Positions 33,503 through 42,941 of a stretch of DNA of 64,000 nt are shown piece after piece; position 1 is the first letter of the stretch; the number at the start of each line of letters is the position of its first letter. The stretch spans positions 62,001 to 126,000 of the forward strand of contig JBCBJV010000001.1 of assembly GCA_038522945.1 (NCBI GenBank). The letters are read 5' to 3'. Both the position numbers and the translations under genes were made by a program. The notes under the pieces are model-generated. The model was not told where the DNA came from. It worked only from the letters and a program-made list of their open reading frames with translations, and ran no database searches. Origin of the DNA: MED-G105 sp038522945 (lineage in GTDB: Bacteria > Pseudomonadota > Alphaproteobacteria > Caulobacterales > Parvularculaceae).

Positions 33503-34197
33503 AGCTTGGGCACAACTGAGTCGTCTGGCACTGGCGCTGACGGGCCGTCATTTGGAATGCGAGACGTCACTTCTTCTGGAGCGCCTTTGCGAATTTCCTG
33601 AAGAATATCGTCAATCTCATCAAAGTCCGGTGGATCTTCAGGATCGGTCAATCGCTCGCGCGCCGGACCCAGCACGTCTACTTGATAGCGCCGCAGTTCC
33701 AGAAGTCGCAGTTCCGCTTCGTCCACGTCGCGTTTCATCTTACGATAACGCTCGAACGTCACCGCCCCATCGCGCCATTCGATGGACTGAGCCTCAAGGT
33801 CTGGTACGCGCTCGCCGGTGGCGAGCAACGCGGTGCCGTCTTGATCCTGAAACACCAGTCGCCCATCCGGCAACCGGCTCGCGCCATCCTGTGCATTCTG
33901 GAGTGCTTCTCGGGCGCGAGATCTCTCTCGCTCCACATCTGAAATAGCACTTTCGGCGGCAGCGCCATAATTGCCGAGCATGGAGAGTGCCTCTGCGTGA
34001 CGTTCAGCGTAGACTGGATCATTGGCTAGCAATAATTGAAGACGAGAAAGTGCGTCGCGGGTTCGGCGCTCTTTTCGCTCTTTGCCCGCGAGCGAACTTT
34101 CGTCGCTGTCGAGCACAAAGCGTTTCATACGGCCGGTCTCGCGGCCTGCGATCTCATTGGAATAGTCGATCAAGTCTTGGCGTCGGCGATCACTCAT
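33499..34197 (-). CDS. Hypothetical coiled-coil protein
   Basis: 232-aa highly charged protein, largely helical, with an Arg/Glu-rich N-terminal half (RETGRMKRFVLDSDESSLAGKERKERRTRDALSRLQLLL) and heptad-like stretches around residues 85-100 and 150-185. A short beta segment (SRLPDGRLVFQDQDGTALLATGERV) lies between them. The C-terminus is acidic and Pro-rich. No family is recognised. It is transcribed towards the small exported protein gene. Confidence 0.6.
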   Translation of the reverse strand: MSDRRRQDLIDYSNEIAGRETGRMKRFVLDSDESSLAGKERKERRTRDALSRLQLLLANDPVYAERHAEALSMLGNYGAAAESAISDVERERSRAREALQNAQDGASRLPDGRLVFQDQDGTALLATGERVPDLEAQSIEWRDGAVTFERYRKMKRDVDEAELRLLELRRYQVDVLGPARERLTDPEDPPDFDEIDDILQEIRKGAPEEVTSRIPNDGPSAPVPDDSVVPKL

Positions 34198-34428
34198 GTC
34201 ACCTCCACGAAGTTCGGGAAGGTGCGCTTATCTACCGATAAGCTGGAGGGAATGGTCTTGCGTCCATCCCCCCCATATTCAAAGCGCGGCGACCTCCCCG
34301 AAGTCTCCCGACCGCCCCTGGAATCAAATATACAACCACACACAATTACCGTATTCATAGCGATCAGTATACGGAAATACAATTAATTTCTTGTTAACGC
34401 GTTTTTTTCACACGCATGTATGCAGATC

Positions 34429-34944
34429 TCAGATATCAAGGGCGTCAAACGCGCCGTTTTCGTCATTGATCGCTTCAACTGCCGCCACCGCAGGATTGCG
34501 ACTCGTGTTGCCCGGCGACTGGGCGTGGCCCGCTATACGTTCCAATATCACTTCGGCCGAGAGCGTAGAGAGCACCTTGCCCGAGCGCATCTGAACCTGA
34601 CTTTGAAAATCCGCCCGCATTTCTCGGCCTGTGCGCTCGGCAAAGCCGTCCCGGTCCTTTGCGGTTATGCGTTGAACTTTCACGATATTATCTTTCGGCG
34701 CAAACACACTGGGTTCAATTTCAATGAGGGCAACGCCCTGATCAGCAAGTTCTTCAGCGCTTTCACGCGCGAAGCAGCGTTTATTCTCGGCAAGATCAAG
34801 CCGTGCCCTGAAGACGTCTGCATCGATTTTTTCGTTGAGCTTGTTGAGCGACTCGCGATCATCATCGCTGACCGCGCGGATGCGCTTGATCGAAGCAAGT
34901 GGAATGAATTCGTTTTCGTTTATGGTCAAATAAGTGGGGGTCAT
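34429..34944 (-). CDS. Hypothetical protein downstream of a palindromic operator
   Basis: 171-aa acidic protein starting MTPTYLTINENEFIPLASIKRIRAVSDDDRESL. The beginning resembles a short beta sheet (phage or plasmid house-keeping type), and the rest is helical and charged. No family is recognised. A perfect 14-bp palindrome lies 50 bp upstream of its start, and the same site occurs near the recombinase operon, so it may belong to the regulatory circuit of the element. Confidence 0.6.
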   Translation of the reverse strand: MTPTYLTINENEFIPLASIKRIRAVSDDDRESLNKLNEKIDADVFRARLDLAENKRCFARESAEELADQGVALIEIEPSVFAPKDNIVKVQRITAKDRDGFAERTGREMRADFQSQVQMRSGKVLSTLSAEVILERIAGHAQSPGNTSRNPAVAAVEAINDENGAFDALDI

Positions 34945-34993
34945 TATATTACTCCTTACAAATATGGTTTAAGTTTACTATCTGTTCTTTGTA

Positions 34994-35007
34994 AGGAATA
35001 TATTCCT
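34994..35007. promoter_or_regulatory. Perfect palindrome AGGAATATATTCCT
   Basis: 14-bp perfect palindrome 50 bp upstream of the 171-aa gene, with flanking related half sites (CTCCTTACAA on the left, TTCTTTGTAAGGAA overlapping it). One base differs from the site at 15075-15088. It is a probable binding site of a dimeric regulator. Confidence 0.5.
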
Positions 35008-35063
35008 GATTGTCGACAGAGAATACAATGGTGTGTCCATGGTCGTGAAAGCGTCAGCTTCTG

Positions 35064-35114
35064 CCCGACTGTATACGTCGTAAAGAACCGACTCATCACT
35101 GCGGGTGGTTTTCA
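35064..35114 (-). pseudogene. RHS core remnant
   Basis: About 51 bp matching the RHS gene at about 37,967-38,017 with six or so mismatches; on the minus strand it encodes LKTTRSDESVLYDVYSR against VKTVRSDGSVLYDVYSR in the intact gene. No start or continuing frame is attached. It shows that a third RHS copy once lay here and decayed. The rest of 34,945-35,450 holds no convincing gene. Confidence 0.75.
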
Positions 35115-35450
35115 GGGACCAAGCGCACCAAAAGCACGAGCAACACCACACGCCGCCCAGATCACCCCTCAGCGGCAATGTTGCACCTTGTCAGCAGCTG
35201 AAGAAAGAGAAAGTACGGGCCTTACGTGTGCGAAATATCCAGCACACTATGAACGGGTACTTTAAGGGTTATCGACTCGCTGTGATAGTTGTCACCAAAC
35301 ATAATAAACGACAGAAAAAGCCAGCTTTGCCATCCAATCATTTAACCTATTGCACAACCTGACACCAAGCGCCCTGCGTCGAATGTGGGCACAATATGGG
35401 CCGCTTTGGGGGAAGTGGACCAGCAGTTCTCGAGGAGGCGCGGCGATAGG

Positions 35451-35624
35451 TCACCGCCCCTGTTTCTCTCGCAGAAGCCACGCGCCGAACAGGCCCAATA
35501 CAACGAACAAGGCACCCGCGATCCACATCGAAAGAATCTTGTCGAAGGGTGAGTACATTACGCCCAACCCGCATGCAGTGAGCAGTACCAGGACGTAAAA
35601 ATTCAGAACAAGCAGTCTTATCAT
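35451..35624 (-). CDS. 57-aa membrane protein, candidate immunity protein of the orphan RHS tip
   Basis: Very short gene whose ATG (35624) lies 2 bp after the stop of the orphan RHS tip. The protein has two hydrophobic segments (about residues 3-22, RLLVLNFYVLVLLTACGLGV, and 33-50, MWIAGALFVVLGLFGAWL), with a short loop between and a basic end (REKQGR). RHS tips are normally followed directly by their immunity gene. A membrane immunity protein would point to a toxin that acts at or on the membrane. The assignment is from position and shape only. Confidence 0.65.
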   Translation of the reverse strand: MIRLLVLNFYVLVLLTACGLGVMYSPFDKILSMWIAGALFVVLGLFGAWLLREKQGR

Positions 35625-35626
35625 TT

Positions 35627-36448
35627 CTAATTGTTCTTCTTCTCTAATTTTCCAATCGTGATCTTTCTTTTGATGCGTGAATCAGCCCGAGAAGCTCGCG
35701 TGGAGATCTCGCCAGTTTCAGAGTCAATTCTGAGTTCTCCGCCAACCGCAGCAACAACGGCAGCGTCGCCGAGAGCCTGCATGGAAAGGGAACCCGGGTC
35801 AAAGCCCATCTCAGATGCGGAGTCGTAGAGCCCCCCTAGTTGGTTGGCGATGCCTCCGATTTGCCCGGCACTCAAGTTCGTAGACAAGATGCTGAGATTG
35901 GCGGCTGTCAATCCCTTAGAGCCGCCACCAAGCGCCTTCCATGCTGAACCAAAACCTTTTGAGCCTGCAACACCTACAGCGGTACCTCCGGCAACTCGAC
36001 CCGCGAGTTTCACCGGGCTATTCTGAAGAACAGACTTCGCAATGTCGCCAGTTACCCTTGGATTTGCCACTGCCAGATCGTAGCCAACGCCCATCCCAAT
36101 CATAATAAATTGAGCTTTGGGATCACCGTTTAGTGCCTGCTGGGATACTCGATAGGCCGTGTAAGAGCCCGACGCACCCTCCTTAAATCCTACTGCGAAA
36201 TTTTTCAAAGGTCCAGGCACACCCATCAAGCCGTTGGGATCCACCATATTCACTGGATCATTTGCAACATATGCGTACAAATTCATCTGATCCTGATAGC
36301 CGATAGGGTCGGTTTGGTAGAATCGCCCAATGGTGGGATCATAGTGGCGGGCCTGCATGTAGATGAGGCCGGTATCGGCATCCCTCACATGGCTGGTGAA
36401 GTACGAAAAGTTAAACTGTAAAGAATCCCAACTAAATATTCGCTTCAA
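35627..36448 (-). CDS. Orphan RHS C-terminal tip (displaced toxin cassette)
   Basis: 273-aa frame that begins (TTG) just before RHS core sequence: FTSHVRDADTGLIYMQARHYDPTIGRFYQTDPIGYQDQ is nearly identical to the intact RHS gene. After NDPVNMVDPNG the sequence diverges completely into a different tip (about 195 residues), which is Gly/Ala-rich in the middle and basic at the end. It lacks a signal peptide and a good ribosome binding site, so it is probably silent and serves as a cassette for recombination with the full-length gene. The toxic activity is not recognised. Confidence 0.8.
   Translation of the reverse strand: MKRIFSWDSLQFNFSYFTSHVRDADTGLIYMQARHYDPTIGRFYQTDPIGYQDQMNLYAYVANDPVNMVDPNGLMGVPGPLKNFAVGFKEGASGSYTAYRVSQQALNGDPKAQFIMIGMGVGYDLAVANPRVTGDIAKSVLQNSPVKLAGRVAGGTAVGVAGSKGFGSAWKALGGGSKGLTAANLSILSTNLSAGQIGGIANQLGGLYDSASEMGFDPGSLSMQALGDAAVVAAVGGELRIDSETGEISTRASRADSRIKRKITIGKLEKKNN
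36276..36413. repeat. 138-bp RHS core repeat, copy 1
   Basis: Matches 37606-37743 with 8 mismatches (offset 1,330 bp, same orientation). It is the homology block through which the orphan tip could recombine into the full-length gene, deleting the HNH tip and its immunity gene. Confidence 0.9.
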
Positions 36449-36471
36449 AACAATTCAAAAAGTATTCTTAA

Positions 36472-37017
36472 CTAAATGCTAAAAAAATCCCTTGCATCAT
36501 TCTCAAATATTTTTACGAGAAATTGATCACCAATCAATGTTTTCATCTTCATATCTTGGTCTGATAGTAACAATACAAAGTATATACTAAATTGATATGT
36601 GTCTATTGATTCCTTATGTGACAATGTACCAAGTATTTGCATGTCTTCAGGTTCAAGAAGCACGACACCTGAATATCCTTTTTTGCAAAAATACTGCCTG
36701 CTAGTTGAGTAGGTATCGAGGTGGGTGAGCTGCTTATTCTCACGGCCCCTCTGTTCAATATCACTTAACAACTTGGCGATTTCGGTCTTGTGAGCGTTAG
36801 AAAGAGCGCAAAAGATTCTTCCTGACTTATAATTGCTAGTGAAAACGAAATTGTATTCTTGATAACCTGATAGTGTGCAATCAAAAAAGAAGTTATCGTA
36901 GTCTGGATCATCAAAATGGAAAAACTCAAAGCCTCCCTCTACCTTTATTCGTGAAAACACCATTTTTGCCAGAGTATGTGCCTCTATTTTTCTCTCGTTT
37001 AAATCTCGAGACTTCAT
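36472..37017 (-). CDS. Candidate immunity protein of the RHS HNH tip
   Basis: 181-aa soluble acidic protein starting at ATG 37017, with GAGGAAA about 6 nt upstream; a TTG at 37053 overlapping the RHS stop is the alternative. The DNA is markedly AT-rich compared with its neighbours, typical of toxin-immunity cassettes. The fold looks mixed alpha/beta (FEFFHFDDPDYDNFFFDC, then NFVFTSNYKSGRIFCAL). It directly follows the RHS toxin gene, the standard immunity position. No named immunity family is recognised. Confidence 0.7.
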   Translation of the reverse strand: MKSRDLNERKIEAHTLAKMVFSRIKVEGGFEFFHFDDPDYDNFFFDCTLSGYQEYNFVFTSNYKSGRIFCALSNAHKTEIAKLLSDIEQRGRENKQLTHLDTYSTSRQYFCKKGYSGVVLLEPEDMQILGTLSHKESIDTYQFSIYFVLLLSDQDMKMKTLIGDQFLVKIFENDARDFFSI

Positions 37018-37049
37018 TTTTCGTTTCCTCAAAGGAAGAAGAAATAGCT

Positions 37050-40000
37050 TCAATCCTTCTTTTTTGCAAGCTTTTCAGCAAGGCGATTGCTTAGTTTCGA
37101 TGGCTTAAAGCCCCTCCCAACTTTTTTTGTACCTTTTTTTGCATTGCACTTCTGGCATGAGTCCGCAGCATTTTCTTCGTTATTGGCCGCGGCGTCCGCT
37201 TCCTCAAATGTAGAACTGCCACTAACAACTGCGTCCGCGGCTTCTGAAATTGTGAGTTCTAAGTGGTCAGTTTGTGTTGCGGGTTGTTCATTACAGAATT
37301 CGCATTTTCCGCCATTTCGAGTTCCTGTTTTCTCTTTGAGTGCCTTGGCGTTCTTGGTGCGGCGGAGTTTTTTCGATACCGCCTTCTTTGATAATGCCCC
37401 AAGCTTTTGCGCGCGTTGAACTGTTTTTGCAGGATTGACGAGGCCTGTTGCTGCACTACCGGCCGCAGCCTTTAAGTCGACTTTTTCCCCGGACGCTACC
37501 TGGAGACCGACTTCGATTGCCGTGTCGACAACGAATTTGGCTACGAAGTTTGCAAATTCACCTGTCGGGTCATTTGCGTTGATGGGATCATTATGGACAT
37601 ACGCATACAAATTCATCTGATCCTGGTAGCCGATGGGGTCGGTTTGGTAGAACCGCCCGATGGTCGGATCATAGTGGCGCGCCTGCATGTAGATGAGGCC
37701 GGTATCGGCATCCCTTACATGGCTGGTGAAGTGCGAAAAGTTAGTGTCTACACCGAGCAAGCCTTCACCGAAGGGGGTGTATTCCTCCTTCCAGGAGATC
37801 GCGCCGCTTGGATCGGTCACTGCGACCCGGTTTCCGATATGGTCCGAGTGGAAGAACTGGAACGCTGCCCCGTTCTTCGTGGTCAAGGCCAGCGGGCCCA
37901 CATTGACATGGTCGAACTTGTTGTTCTTGCCCAAGTTATACCGGTAGATGATCTGGCCCGTCACCCGACTGTATACGTCGTAAAGCACCGACCCATCACT
38001 ACGGACGGTTTTCACCCGCTTCATGTTGCCGTCATAGGCGTAGGTGTTTGATACCTGCGCTCCAGTGCCGGAGCCCGCCGTTACTGGCGCAGAAGCCGTT
38101 ACTATCCGCTCAACCTTTATCGCGTTTACAACGGCCTGATCTGTCGTGCCCGTAAACCGGACGGTTATGGCCCCGTCTGTGACATTGACTGTTTCGGAGA
38201 TGTCCAGCGCCGCCCCTTTGGCGGCGGTCTGACCATAGATGTCGACATTGGAGAGTGACGGGAAGGAACTACCTTCGATAGTCACATCAAACACGCGCGC
38301 ATTAGCCCTCCCGAAATAGAGTTCGGAGAGCTTGAGTGTGACAACGTATTCGCCGGACTGGCTGACTGGCAATTCATAAGTGAAGTCCGTACCAAACGCA
38401 TAGGTCTGATAAAGCGGGTACTCCGAGGCGTCTGCTCCAGAAATGGTTGGGAACTGTGATGCTTTGTTGCGGCCGGTAACGCTACCAACGGATGGGCTCA
38501 AAGCTGCATCATACGTCGCCCCATCGGAGGCTGTCAGATTGCTGCCATTGATGTTGACCGATCCGTCTGCGACGTTCGAGGATTGACCAGAGCCAGAGTT
38601 TGAGCCAGACCCAGAGCCTGAACCGGACCCGCCAGTCACCGGCCCGTCGGAGGTCTCCGTGATGGACATGTCTGCACTCGTGCCATCATCAGTGAAAATG
38701 CGAACTTCACTAAACGGACTTCCATCATCGCACTCAACAGTCCAAAGGGTGGTCTCAGAGTAGTAGAGCCTTGAAGATGCGCATTGCCATGGCTCTGACC
38801 CGCCAAGGTTCGGGCGATACTTGATCCGGCCTGCGTTGCTGCCGTTTGGCTTGACCAAGTTACTGACAGCAAAGGTCACTGATGTGACGGGAGCACCCGG
38901 GATCTGTACGACGGCCTGATTGATGCCGCCACCGATTGGGGCGAGCGGAAATGGCCCTGCATTGACCGGGTCAGACCCGCCGCCACTAGATGCACCAGTC
39001 CCTGTGACCTCGATGACCTGATAGGCACCGTCGTACTCAAAGTTGAGATTGCCGTCGCTAGTGGTGAGGCCGCGGTTTTCCTGATCGTATTCAAAGTTCC
39101 GATCGGTCGCCGCGGTCGCAATAACCTTGCTCAAACGGTTTGTGACGTTGCTGTAAGTCAAAGAGACGGTTCGGTCTCCAAGAACCTTCTCGATCAAGTT
39201 GTCTGCGATATCGTATTTGAATGTACCAGTATCGTTGGCGCTTCCGCTCCACTTACCAAGAGCGCTTACCAAGCGACCTTTGCCATCATACTCGAATTCC
39301 CGATCAAAAGAGCTGTCAACATGATTTGTAATTTTGTCTATCTGGCGACGAGCGGTGTAGTCAAAGGCGTAATCCATCGGTGATGGGCTGCCGGACTTAC
39401 TCCACTTCATCGTGAGGGGTAAATTACGGGAACCGATTGTTTGGCTAAATGTAAATCCATTAGAATACGAGGCGCCTTCGATCGCGCCGTTCTCATGATA
39501 CTCATTGACGCTTATAAGGTCGGTATTACCAAGTCGAACCTTGGTCGGCCGTCCCAGACCGTCAGGTGCGTAGTCGAAGGTCGTCGATGCCGATTGGTTC
39601 GTGTATGAGGCAAGATTACCCTGATCGTCGTAATCATAGTCAAACGTGAACGTCATCCCGTCGACGTCGAGTTTTTCCTGTCTGACAAGATCAAGATTGT
39701 TATAGGTGTAGTTCCATTCCGTATTGCCGCGTGTGACGCGTTCTTCATTTCCGTTCGCGTCATACAGTTTCACAATTGACGGCGTTGGGATCGCGCCAGT
39801 CATGTGGCTGCTGTTTGGAAAATCTGTCCGCGTAACTCTGTCGAGTTCATCGTATGTAAACGAAGTAATTCCTGTCGAATGGGGGCTCGCGCAGTTAACG
39901 TTTGAGGGATTGCCACGAGACGTGGATTCCAAGCGGTCAAAGGCATCATACTTGAAAAGTTCGAAGCCCATTTCGGGGGATTCGTGAACGCAGAGACGAT

Positions 40001-42941
40001 CGCGATCATCGTAGGTGAATCGTCGCTGAACGTCGCGGAAAACTCCGTCATGCGTGCCATTTTGGCGGAACAGCCCAACACCACCAAAAACGGTTCGCGT
40101 CATGTAAGTGGTACCGCCCTCAGCATCATTAATCATGATGGGGTCACCACCTTCAGGCGATCCGTAACCAGAGTAGGTTGTCAAGGTCGAGTAAGATTCC
40201 GGATCAATAACTTCGGTGACGTTGCCGGCGAGGTAGCGATATTCAGTAGCCGCTTCCGTAACGCCATTGACTTTTTCCCGTTCGAACCTTTTTCGACTGA
40301 GTGCATCAAAGGTGGAGTGCATTCCGTTTTGATTACCGGATGCGTCAGAGGGGAAGGACTCCAAAATTGTCCGACCCGCCGCGTCATACTCAATATTTGT
40401 GTAAATATTGTTCCCAGTTCCACCATTTGTGGCGCGGACGAGGGTTTCTATAGGGCGGTAAAGCCCATCAAGCCAAGTCGTTGTTTCTTCATTTCCGCGA
40501 CGTGATACCTGGCGAAAATTTGAGGTGCCGAGACCGTAATAGTCGATATCGGTTTCATCCCAGGTCGTTGATGCATCATCCCGCTGAGGACGGATTATCT
40601 TCGTCAACCAGCCGAGACTGTTGTACTCATATTCAGTTCGATAGTCTGACAGCGGTCCGACTGCATAGCCTTTCGGTGCCACCACGCTTTCGATCCAACC
40701 ATTGTCATTTACGACCCGAGTCGTCTTTGTATTATTCGGCAGATCGATGGTTTGGGCGATCCCGCGGTGCCAATCTTCAAAGTCGGTTTGATGTCCAAGC
40801 GCGTTTCTTGCCCATCTAAGGGCCCCTTTCTGAGGGCCAGTTGATGTATGATATCCGAATGTCATCCATAGCGCATCAAACCGGAGATGAGCGGTTACCT
40901 GCCCAAGGCTATTGTAGTTGTAATCATCAAGCTCAGTCGTTGAAGAGCCTGTTATACGATTGACCCTGTCGGTTAACCCCAAGATCCAATGAGCATCTTG
41001 TGTGTCGTTAAAGTGCTTGTAAGTGATCGTGTAGTGGCGTTCTGTGTCTTCCAGCAGGTTTGAATTCGCGCTGTTTACCGAACTTGTTTTTCGAATGACG
41101 GTCGGCGAGCCAAAGCTATAGTTGCCCGCTCCTTGATTAGTCACATACGACATTGTGGTGGTGTATGTGTCAGCGCCCCGCTTGATCTCGACTTCGGTCG
41201 TGTGTGTCGGGCTGGTTTGAAGCTTGTAGTTGCCCCCTGAAACAGTCATCGGGGCATACGCGGAACCAACTGCGTTCTCCTGAATGTAGGTATAATCGGT
41301 CGTCTGTAGAAGCGTTTGTTTGTCGCCTTGATAGACCTCTTCCCGGATCAGCTTGCCCGCAAGATCACTTTTTGACCACCGGTGAAAGTACTTCGTTACA
41401 TTGCCAACAGGGTCTTTGATTTCTGTCCAATTTGTGCCGAGAACAAATGACGGCTCGTTATCAGCGTCGCCTGACTGCTGCTCATAGCGGTAGAACCACG
41501 TTGAAGTTGGTATTGCGGCCCCGCTTAGAGTCTTGGATGTGACGCTAAACGACTCGCTCGCAGTTGTTGGCGGAACATTAGGTGGAATTGATCCGATCGA
41601 CTCTGCTGTGAGACAGTCTTGTACAAGAGCAGACGGAGAAGATTCCCGTCTATGAAGCTTTTCCTGAAGCCGAAACGTACCAGTAATCCCATCTGGATCG
41701 GTGATGGTGACGTCGATAGGCGCGAGATCACAATAGGTCTGATAGTTAGTATTGTTTGGCGCCTGCGACCCATGGCCTGGCATGGGTTCGGCGCTCATCC
41801 CTGCCAGATTGAAAGACCATTCCCGACCGTCAGGAATTTGCACTTTGTCTAGAACATTGTTCCGTCTGAAATAGAATGGGTTATCTGGAATAGACGTATC
41901 AGTTTTTTCATTCTTGTACTGATACACCCATTGGCGAGTATCACTGGAGTTATTGGGATTTACCGTCACGGTCCGGATTAGCTTGTCCGAACCATTGTAA
42001 CCTAATGTGATCTTGCGACCGTCATTTGAGCTAATCTCGTAAAGCTGATCGTTTCCATTGTATTTGTATTCGACAAAGTTGCCATGGACGTCTTCCACTT
42101 TGGTCGCAACCAAAATTGTATAGTAGCGGCCGAGTGTGCCCCAACCGTAGGGAATAGACCCTAGTAAGGGAGCGTCGCGAACAAGTACGCGATCGAAATA
42201 GTATTTGTCGCCGTTCGGCGCGTGCCCAACAAAGCCTTCACCGCCGCCGTTCGCTGAGTTGATGTTTGGAATACAAGTGAAGTACCAGCCGCTGGCTGTT
42301 ACGAATTTCGCGCTTGAATGCCATTGTCCCCCACTCGGTTTTTGTAGGACGAGTTCGGTAGCGCCAGTTGGCGTTTCCATCTCCACCCCGCTTGAATAAT
42401 CTTCGGGCTTGAAGAGAGATGAACTTGCGCCTGCCTCAAGGTTTCCACCGTTAGGGAATGTTCCGTGAATGGTCGGGAGCGTTTCATCAAACAGTTTGGT
42501 ACAGCGGTTTTTGTCCCAACGGACACCGTTTGTGCGGTTCCAAGGTTGATTTGCCATTGCATCAAGAGAAAAATTATGTTGCTGAGGCGTCATCACCCTG
42601 ATTTGCGGCGTCGCCAATTGCCAATCAGCGAATTCATAGTCTGCATCCGGGTGATATTTCCGACCTTGGCTCCGCTTGCGGATTATCCCGACAAACAGGT
42701 CATTGTTTCCTGGCAGAACAACGTCCGTCTGCTGGAAACTCAGGCCGCCCGTGTGCGGATCAATTTGATCACCCAGGACGCCGAAGTCCCGAACTGGAAA
42801 GGTGCCGTCGATTTTCTTTTCCCACTCGGTATCAGGAAGAATTTCTTGCGGGGTGGGTGGCCCATTTTCAGCCAACGATGGTTCAACACCTAAGGTTGAA
42901 ACTGCCAATACCGCGCAAACAAGACTTCTGAAAAAAGACAT
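37050..42941 (-). CDS. RHS/YD-repeat polymorphic toxin with malectin-like insert and HNH-type tip
   Basis: 1,963-aa exported protein with a signal peptide (FFRSLVCAVLAVSTLGVEPSLA). Many YD repeats (such as YEYNSLGWLTKIIRP and FEYDGKGRLVSALG) form the RHS shell. Around residues 1430-1640 is an insert with Ser/Gly linkers (SGSGSGSNSGSG) and a malectin-like carbohydrate-binding segment (FDVTIEGSSF, VNAIKVERI). The core ends with DPIGYQDQMNLYAYVHNDPINANDPTG, followed by a variable tip of about 185 residues with CEFCNEQPATQTDHLEL and CQKCNAKKGTKK, the Cys pairs and DH of an HNH-type nuclease. The toxin would be released by self-cleavage after the core. The immunity gene follows at once. Confidence 0.88.
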   Translation of the reverse strand: MSFFRSLVCAVLAVSTLGVEPSLAENGPPTPQEILPDTEWEKKIDGTFPVRDFGVLGDQIDPHTGGLSFQQTDVVLPGNNDLFVGIIRKRSQGRKYHPDADYEFADWQLATPQIRVMTPQQHNFSLDAMANQPWNRTNGVRWDKNRCTKLFDETLPTIHGTFPNGGNLEAGASSSLFKPEDYSSGVEMETPTGATELVLQKPSGGQWHSSAKFVTASGWYFTCIPNINSANGGGEGFVGHAPNGDKYYFDRVLVRDAPLLGSIPYGWGTLGRYYTILVATKVEDVHGNFVEYKYNGNDQLYEISSNDGRKITLGYNGSDKLIRTVTVNPNNSSDTRQWVYQYKNEKTDTSIPDNPFYFRRNNVLDKVQIPDGREWSFNLAGMSAEPMPGHGSQAPNNTNYQTYCDLAPIDVTITDPDGITGTFRLQEKLHRRESSPSALVQDCLTAESIGSIPPNVPPTTASESFSVTSKTLSGAAIPTSTWFYRYEQQSGDADNEPSFVLGTNWTEIKDPVGNVTKYFHRWSKSDLAGKLIREEVYQGDKQTLLQTTDYTYIQENAVGSAYAPMTVSGGNYKLQTSPTHTTEVEIKRGADTYTTTMSYVTNQGAGNYSFGSPTVIRKTSSVNSANSNLLEDTERHYTITYKHFNDTQDAHWILGLTDRVNRITGSSTTELDDYNYNSLGQVTAHLRFDALWMTFGYHTSTGPQKGALRWARNALGHQTDFEDWHRGIAQTIDLPNNTKTTRVVNDNGWIESVVAPKGYAVGPLSDYRTEYEYNSLGWLTKIIRPQRDDASTTWDETDIDYYGLGTSNFRQVSRRGNEETTTWLDGLYRPIETLVRATNGGTGNNIYTNIEYDAAGRTILESFPSDASGNQNGMHSTFDALSRKRFEREKVNGVTEAATEYRYLAGNVTEVIDPESYSTLTTYSGYGSPEGGDPIMINDAEGGTTYMTRTVFGGVGLFRQNGTHDGVFRDVQRRFTYDDRDRLCVHESPEMGFELFKYDAFDRLESTSRGNPSNVNCASPHSTGITSFTYDELDRVTRTDFPNSSHMTGAIPTPSIVKLYDANGNEERVTRGNTEWNYTYNNLDLVRQEKLDVDGMTFTFDYDYDDQGNLASYTNQSASTTFDYAPDGLGRPTKVRLGNTDLISVNEYHENGAIEGASYSNGFTFSQTIGSRNLPLTMKWSKSGSPSPMDYAFDYTARRQIDKITNHVDSSFDREFEYDGKGRLVSALGKWSGSANDTGTFKYDIADNLIEKVLGDRTVSLTYSNVTNRLSKVIATAATDRNFEYDQENRGLTTSDGNLNFEYDGAYQVIEVTGTGASSGGGSDPVNAGPFPLAPIGGGINQAVVQIPGAPVTSVTFAVSNLVKPNGSNAGRIKYRPNLGGSEPWQCASSRLYYSETTLWTVECDDGSPFSEVRIFTDDGTSADMSITETSDGPVTGGSGSGSGSGSNSGSGQSSNVADGSVNINGSNLTASDGATYDAALSPSVGSVTGRNKASQFPTISGADASEYPLYQTYAFGTDFTYELPVSQSGEYVVTLKLSELYFGRANARVFDVTIEGSSFPSLSNVDIYGQTAAKGAALDISETVNVTDGAITVRFTGTTDQAVVNAIKVERIVTASAPVTAGSGTGAQVSNTYAYDGNMKRVKTVRSDGSVLYDVYSRVTGQIIYRYNLGKNNKFDHVNVGPLALTTKNGAAFQFFHSDHIGNRVAVTDPSGAISWKEEYTPFGEGLLGVDTNFSHFTSHVRDADTGLIYMQARHYDPTIGRFYQTDPIGYQDQMNLYAYVHNDPINANDPTGEFANFVAKFVVDTAIEVGLQVASGEKVDLKAAAGSAATGLVNPAKTVQRAQKLGALSKKAVSKKLRRTKNAKALKEKTGTRNGGKCEFCNEQPATQTDHLELTISEAADAVVSGSSTFEEADAAANNEENAADSCQKCNAKKGTKKVGRGFKPSKLSNRLAEKLAKKKD
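37606..37743. repeat. 138-bp RHS core repeat, copy 2
   Basis: Partner of 36276-36413 inside the full-length RHS gene, 8 mismatches. Confidence 0.9.

Noticed and set aside
35347..35598. Frames of 75-82 codons on both strands over the small membrane gene
   Set aside because: They are shadows of the 57-aa gene at 35451-35624, which has the better start position and a membrane-protein composition.
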